From Perca fluviatilis (lineage: Eukaryota; Chordata; Actinopteri; Perciformes; Percidae), in NCBI RefSeq assembly GCF_010015445.1, contig NC_053115.1, forward strand, positions 11,572,524 through 11,636,523: 64,000 nucleotides of DNA, given 5' to 3'. The position numbers and the translations under genes were made by a program. Below the pieces are notes generated by a model that did no database searches, was not told the origin of the DNA, and saw only the letters and a program-made list of their open reading frames with translations. Position 1 is the first letter of the stretch. Every line of letters begins with the position of its first letter. Shown here in pieces: positions 57,545-64,000 of the stretch.

Positions 57545-58660
57545 CATTACTACGGATGTCACTAGAACCGGTACTTTGGTACCAAAATTCAAAAAATGTG
57601 ACAGTACTAATTTTTCAGCAGTACCATAGGTACTGGGGGATGCAATCCTTCCACACCTGACAGGGGCAGTATATAAGCCTAACGTTACAAGTGTTCTTGT
57701 CTGACCAGCACAGAAAACATAGAGAGTAAAAGAATGGACACAGCAACGCCTTAGACTTCGACGGAGACCAGTGAAGTGAATTAGAAGCACTTTTCCGGTG
57801 ATGGCTGAGTGTACTTCGTTCCAGGAAACCCGGAACTCGTGTTTTCACAACCTTCTACCCGTGAACGTGCCCTGGAACGGCAGTCAAACCCGTAACTTAC
57901 TACTCGTGAACCCGTACCAGATAGTTGTACTCCCAGTTACAGTTTTTGACGTCTCACATACATAAACAACAATGGCGACCCCTGTTGATGCTGTACAGGC
58001 GCTGGTGATTAACAGTGAGAAATAGAAATAAATAGACAAATAGGCAACGTAAAGTAATTCCGCACATTGTAATCAAAACAATACACATACGATTGTTTAC
58101 TACTACAGGTTATGTTTATTAAATTAAGCCCAAAATATGTCAACGACTAGAAATCGCTAGTATCAGCTAGCGCTAGCTAACGTCAACGTTAAGTAGCCGC
58201 TAGCCAACGCTAGCTAGAAGGGTTTGTGGTGAGATACAAGGTAATGGAGCCTTTTATACATTGTCGTGTTTCTTTAGAAATAAACAATGGACAAATAGAG
58301 TCTTTAAACTCTTCACTTGGAGCTCCCAAACATAATGTAAGCCTGTTTCTCTCTGTCGGTCACAGCCTAACGTTAGCTCCGTTAGCTGACATTAGCTAAC
58401 TTTAGCGCTTGTTTTAGTGGACCTCTACAGTTAATGTCAGTTAGAAAGATAAAACAAAAAGGACACTGAAAGAATTAGTGATATGACACTGTCCCAACCC
58501 CCCAATTGGTCATTAGAAATGGTAGTTCTACCGAGTAGTGGTCCGGCGATCCCTAAGGCGTAGTGCAAAAACATGTCTCTCAACAGGGTGTCCATGTAAG
58601 TGAGCCAGTTCTCCCAGCGCTGGAATACCTGCTCAGGAGGCGCTGTATCAAAGGCTGGGT
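57545..58660. mobile_element. Possible mobile-element remnant
   Basis: It begins with ACTAGAACCGGTACTTTGG, resembling the ends of dispersed teleost elements, and is rich in GCTAACGTTAGC-like strings. At about 58520-58650 the minus strand reads without stops through a stretch containing PEQVFQRWENWLTYMDTLLR, which could be a piece of an element-encoded protein. I recognised no terminal repeats or target duplication, so neither class nor limits can be set. Confidence 0.3.
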
Positions 58661-59486
58661 TAGCATGTGTGCATTGACTGGATTGTAAGGGGCTTAGGAG
58701 ATCAATGACTGGCTAGGAGCTCGAAGTGTTGACTGATTGGAGATAAGCAGCAAAGCAAACAAGACTCGGAGAGAGTCTGGCACCGAAAAGTAGGAGAGGT
58801 GCTGAAGGACGGGTGAAGAGAGGGAGGATGCGCAAAGGTTGTGTAGTAGGACAAATTGTGAGGAAAAAAGTGAGGAAAAGCAATCACATCATTGTGCTCC
58901 ATCGAAAAATCATCTGCTGTCACGTTCAATTTGCTGAATTGTGCCCTAATACTAAATCGCTGTTACACTGCAGAGACGTTATTGACAGATCTGGCCATTG
59001 TGGTCAACTTAAATTGTTTGCTGCTGACCTGTTTTAGTGAATTAGGTCTTTATGTGTCACAGCAGAAGAAAATAGTGCCCACTGTGATAGCTGTAATCTC
59101 TTGCTTTCGCTCTCAAAACTCGCTCCCTGCAGAATGTTTTTGCGCCCACTGTCCTCCCTGCCTTTCTCAGCATCTTTATCTCTCTTATATTGCGTTTTGT
59201 CTGCCATTTCTCTTCCGATCAGCTCTCCTTCTCTTTTGCCTCTTTAATTTATCTTTTTATCCTCTTTCTTCTGCACTGGGCTCAATTATTCATTTGCTCC
59301 ATTGTTTTTCCTCTTCTGAAATACTGATCTCTTCTTCTATACTCCATGCCAGTGAATACAAGAGGCTGATCAAACAGCTTATTGATTTGTCCTTTGTGTA
59401 TGCACATATCGTGAGTTCAACGCCATTTAAGTTGACAATTCAAATTCACTTCTCCTTGGAGACTGCTATGACAACATATATACAGT

Positions 59487-59505
59487 ACACACAACACACA
59501 CACAC

Positions 59506-59539
<34 letters not shown>
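59487..59539 (+). repeat. (CA)n, interrupted
   Basis: AC array with two ACAAC interruptions. Confidence 0.95.
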
Positions 59540-59540
<1 letters not shown>

Positions 59541-60573
59541 CCTCTAAAAAAAGTAACATGATAGATTTCCTTGTCCTTCATAATGTTGAATACTGATAAT
59601 TGTGTATTAAGTGCTGAAGTAATACCATCTGCAAAAATAACCTCAAGAAAAGTCAAAAGAATTTGTCACTTTTTCCTACAAAAGTAGAAAGAATAAAAAA
59701 GTTTGTATGAAACAACTGCAACAATTAGGACTGGCTACACAAACAAAATAAAGAGATAACCTAGAATGAGTAAAAAAACAACAACTTTGAGAAATAAATA
59801 TGTGATCACTCATCACATGGACATTCCCATTAACTCTTCTAAAGAGAGCTAATAGCAAACTATAGGTCAATACACTTTCTCACTCTTTGTGTAGCAATCT
59901 GTCCATAATACTCTGGCCCTCTTGTGAGAGAGAGACTAACAGAAAGAGAGAAGAGAGAGAAAGTGGAATAAGAGCGCAAAAGAGGAAAACTGAGACAGAG
60001 ACAAAGGACGAGACAGAGATTGAAAAACTGCAGAAAATAAAGAATTGGAACAAAGACACTGTAGAGAGAGAGAGAGAGAGAGAGAAAGAGGTAAATGTGA
60101 CCAGCTAAGGTAGACAGGCCTAGGGGTCGTCTAATTAAGTGAGGATGGGAGAGGCCGGCGGTCTGGTAAATGACTCTGTCACTTTAGTAAATGGACTTGG
60201 TGAGGAGTGAGGTGCTACACAGCTGGCATTTCCATTAGCACTGCCAGGCGACCCACCACCATATCCACATACAGAGAGAAACAGAGGAGAGAAAGAAAGA
60301 AAGAAAAAAAAAAAAAAAGAGGACAAATGCTGCTTTTCTTTATTTGCTCTCACAGGAGTCGCTGTGTGGAAGTCATGGCTGGTAGTTGTTTCGATAGATA
60401 GGGATTGTTGAAAGCTGGCAAAGAACTGAGCAGAATAAACACAATTTGTCCGACTGACTTTGTGCCAATATGTATGTTGTCATTCAAAATTACTGCCAGG
60501 ACGATTAACAGGAGCTTTTGAAATATTAAAATTGCAAATAAGAGAGAATTGATTGAGACAAATCAATGCACTT

Positions 60574-60752
60574 TTTCTTTTTTTTTTAAGATTCTTTTTG
60601 GGCATTTTAGGCCTTTGTTTATATAGGACAGCTGAAGACGTGAAAGGGGAGAGAGAGGGGGAATGACATGCAGCAAAGGGCCGCAGGGCGGAGTCGAACC
60701 CGCGGCTGCTGCGTCAAGGCGTAAACCTTTATATATGGGCGCCTGCTCTGCA
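60574..60752 (-). mobile_element. tRNA-derived SINE copy 3
   Basis: This is a minus-strand copy of the same SINE body. In its own sense it reads GCGCCCATATATAAAGGTTT, a B-box GGGTTCGACTCC, CTGCGGCCCTTTGCTGCATG, a CT tract, TCTTCAGCTGTCC and an A tail (T run at 60574-60587 on the plus strand). It runs in the same direction as the plexin gene, opposite to copies 1 and 2. Confidence 0.75.
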
Positions 60753-62744
60753 AGGTTGAGAAGAAAAAAATTAACTGAAGGAAGAAAATACTTTATAAAC
60801 TAAGACAGACAACCATGATTTCTGTAAGAGACAGATACTTGACTTGGGCGTTATGATTATTATTAGTCAAGTAATCAATAAGGCAGAAAATTAAAGGGGT
60901 AAGTGCAACAACCTAGTACTGCAGATTGTTCAAAGGTGATGCAGCAGAGGAAGAGATGTCCTGACTCTCTTTAGTCTCTATTATGGATCAAACTTTAAAC
61001 ATGCTGGATCCTACATTTCCCATAACGCAACTAAACGGCATCTTTCATTAGACTCTCCTTGCCTGGTAAATGCCAAACTATTTTGAGCTTCATGCTTCTA
61101 GTTTGGAACAAAGCCTTTCCATAAGAAAATGTTAGTCTCCGAGCCCGAGTAAAGACATGCCTTATCACATCATTAGGGTTATTTTTTTTCTCCATTTTTG
61201 ACAAAGTCTAGAAAATAAAAGCCAAAGAAGACCTCACACGCAGGCTGAGTAGCACTCCTTATGGCGAGTAAACTGATCTCCATGCCCCTTTAATCTTCAG
61301 CAAATTTGATAATGGATTGATTTCGCTTAAATCATTTATCTAGCAAAAATGGCAACATTTGCCTCTTTCAGCTTCTCAAATGTGAGCATTTGCTGCCAAG
61401 CTAAATCTCTGTAGGTTTTAGACTGAACAAAGCAAGCACTCTGAAGAAGTCACCTTGGGTTGAGGAAACTCGTGATAGATGTTTATCTTTTTTTCTTTTT
61501 CTCCACATTTTTATAGACAAATAGATTCACTGAAATTTGTTTTTATAAAATATATGACATTTTTTTTTTATTATTTATGTAAATGTCTTTCCAACTGTAT
61601 TTATCAGTATCATGTTCTTTATTTTTGTGATTTCCAACAGTGACTGGAAGTATCTTTTCGTTCTTTTTCGCGTTTCCCCATTCGATACTTCATAACGGAG
61701 TCTGACGATGCCTGCCGTGCATGAATTTGAAAAGAAATTTGACTTTTAAAATGTATTGATTTAAATTCAAAACAACTCCCTGTGCGGTCACACGTGAGCG
61801 ACACTTCACTGTTCTTCCAAGTGTGACAGGTGGTTAAGGCACAGAACCGAATACAGCGGCGTGCCACTTGGAGAGGCTCTGCGGGCCATGCCGGCTTTTG
61901 ATTGGCCTCATCCAATGACAATCAGTCAAGACCACATCTTCCCGCCCCAATCACTGTCAAGCAACAGGAGGACCGATTGCACAGCCGATTGATAGTGATT
62001 GAGAAGAACGGGGAGGAGGGGGAGATGGAGGGAGAGGGAACCATTAACCTCCCTATCCATCTCACCCTCTTTTCTAACCCTATCAGTCTGCTCTATCACG
62101 CCATCCTTTGGGAAAAGACAGCGGAGTAAAACAGAGTGAGATGAGAGAAAGACAGAGCTATCTAGTGACAGCTAGACTTCCATTAGGACTGATAGCATCA
62201 CGCCAAAGACAAGTGTCTGAGCCCACTTTTCTGATGGGGCACGCACACATCTAATCGAGTACATACTCTCTTTTTTTTTAAGGGAAAAACCACAAGAGAG
62301 AAGGATACGACTGGAAAGAGGGAAGTGAGAGAAAAGGGCAGGAAACGCAATTAAGAGAAAAAGAGAGAAAAGTGAAGTTGGAAACCATCCCTCTCTGGCT
62401 AATGATGGGATCTTGGTCAGTCTCCTCACATATCTGCCACTGTTAGAAGGAATGAGCATCTCTTGACTCATTTGTTTTCTTTCTCTTCTTTCATCATGTC
62501 ACAGAAAGGAGGGGAGTAGGGCTGCAATTAACAATTGTTCTTATTATTGATTCATCTGCAGATTCTTTTCAATTAACCAGTTCATTTTCCTCACTACTCT
62601 TGCAAATTTGACTGTTTTTATACACACAGCCAATGTCGGAGTACAGACATTTGCCGTTACAAAAAAGGACAGGGGCTCTATAAATGTGGACATCTACATA
62701 CATGTTGAGTGTGCACTAATGTATGAGTAACATTATTGTGTATG

Positions 62745-62778
<34 letters not shown>

Positions 62779-62782
<4 letters not shown>

Positions 62783-62969
62783 TCACGTGGTCATGTATGA
62801 GAGAGAGAGAGTGGAAGACCGATTGCTAGCATATGCGTAGAATGCTAGTGTGCGACGAAGTAGGCATGTGTGTTTGCGCGCCTGTGTGTGCAATGTGGTG
62901 AAAGTGTCAGCGCCACATTCAACTTCTCTTCACCAACGGGCCCCAAGTTGATGAGTCGCTTGATCTCCC

Positions 62970-63025
<56 letters not shown>

Positions 63026-63244
63026 TGTGGTCATGTATGAGAGAGAAAGAGAGTGGATTAAAGTACAGTGCCTGTGCAACAAGACATTAGTGCATCTATG
63101 TGTCAAATTACCACAGCAGGCTAGTTTTAAATCATGCAGCAGAGAGTGAGCCAGCTGATCAGTAAGTAACAGCATTCAACAACCCTACCCTTGGGTAACA
63201 CTATTATAGCGTGGACCCCGTGGTATGTGGGGACTAAAGCAGTG
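62779..63244 (+). repeat. Local duplication, copy B (rearranged)
   Basis: It holds a short piece of block 1 (62779-62818), block 2 (62821-62976), a TG array, a fuller block 1 (63027-63102) and block 3 (63103-63244). Block 1 therefore occurs twice and in a different order from copy A, and the intervening unique sequence of copy A is missing. All joins fall at or next to TG or GA repeats. Confidence 0.9.
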
Positions 63245-63432
63245 TATATGTATATGTATATGTATGTGTATGTGCTCGGTCCTGTGCTGAGGAAGGTGCT
63301 ATAATGGTTTGAACTCTTGTAATTGAGTGCCACCTGCACCAGCACTTTTCCCTTCTAGTCACTGTACTCCTTTCTACGCCTCGCTGCACCAGGTCTATTA
63401 ACATTTACATAACAATGACCACCTCCTTGCTC

Positions 63433-63544
<112 letters not shown>

Positions 63545-64000
63545 ACACACAGATACTCATTCAAGCTTTAACACTGTCAAGAAAAAGATGAAGCTGGAGC
63601 TGTGCTCATAAATCTAAATGAACAGGTCGGACGCTTAGTGGGATCAGTAACTGAATGAAACCGAAGAAAATACATAATAAAAAACTGGGGAATCCTCCTC
63701 TTCTAAATCTGTTCAAGCATTTCTAACAAAATCACATTTCCTGCGTGCTACACGTACAATCGGAGTGATGAAACTAAGTGTCAGCCTGGCTGATGTTTAA
63801 ACGCCGCATAATGCACTTGTTAACTCCGGGAGTTCTATAGTCAGCCAGAGTTTGATAAATTATGGAAAATAAATCTTTGAGCTACTTAGAACTGACTGAT
63901 TAGCTGTATCCAGTTCACTAAAATGTCAGTCTTGATTGATACAACCAGCTGCTTATTATGTGCGCTGATGTCAGTCTGTGCTAATGTGTTTGCTAACGAG

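Noticed and set aside
61861..61960. Paired CCAAT/ATTGG motifs suggesting a promoter
   Set aside because: No TATA, CpG-rich block or downstream first exon accompanies them, and they lie deep within a plexin intron.

Overview
The window is vertebrate nuclear DNA, almost certainly from a ray-finned (teleost) fish. The protein-coding signal is a run of short, phase-compatible exons with GT/AG boundaries, separated by introns of 0.5 to 17 kb. The introns are dense in (CA/TG)n and (GA/CT)n arrays and carry interspersed repeats typical of teleosts: hAT-type elements with 8-bp target duplications, a tRNA-derived SINE family, and a palindromic TTAA-flanked element. There is no bacterial, plasmid or viral organisation.

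One gene is recognisable. It lies on the minus strand and is a type-A plexin, best matching plexin-A1 (plxna1; the a/b paralogue cannot be decided). Eight consecutive exons were placed by translation and splice sites, 5' to 3' in the gene: 53507-53607, 50419-50542, 49703-49856, 48508-48607, 42137-42251, 25755-25955, 8734-8830 and 5838-6028. They total 1083 nt (361 codons) and join in frame without a missing piece. They encode the extracellular stalk after the sema domain: PSI1, IPT1, PSI2, IPT2 and PSI3. The sema and signal-peptide exons must lie beyond position 64000. IPT3 onward, the membrane segment and the cytoplasmic GAP region must lie below position 1.

Layout: 1-5837 is intron after PSI3, with a retroelement tail at about 600-985. 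5838-6028 is the PSI3 exon. 6029-8733 is intron with the longest CA array. 8734-8830 is an IPT2 exon. 8831-25754 is a repeat-rich intron with a 0.95-kb foldback element and a 1.04-kb hAT-like element. 25755-25955 is an IPT2 exon. 25956-42136 is intron with a 451-bp hAT-like element. 42137-42251 is the PSI2 exon. 42252-48507 is intron with a SINE flanked by target-site repeats. 48508-53607 is a compact cluster of four exons. 53608-64000 is upstream intron holding a rearranged duplication of about 0.4 kb.

No second gene, structural RNA gene, CRISPR array or complete autonomous transposon could be supported. I did not find a convincing new biological system. The observations most worth following are the microsatellite-sandwiched PSI1 exon, the long palindrome in the pre-mRNA, and the local rearranged duplication.
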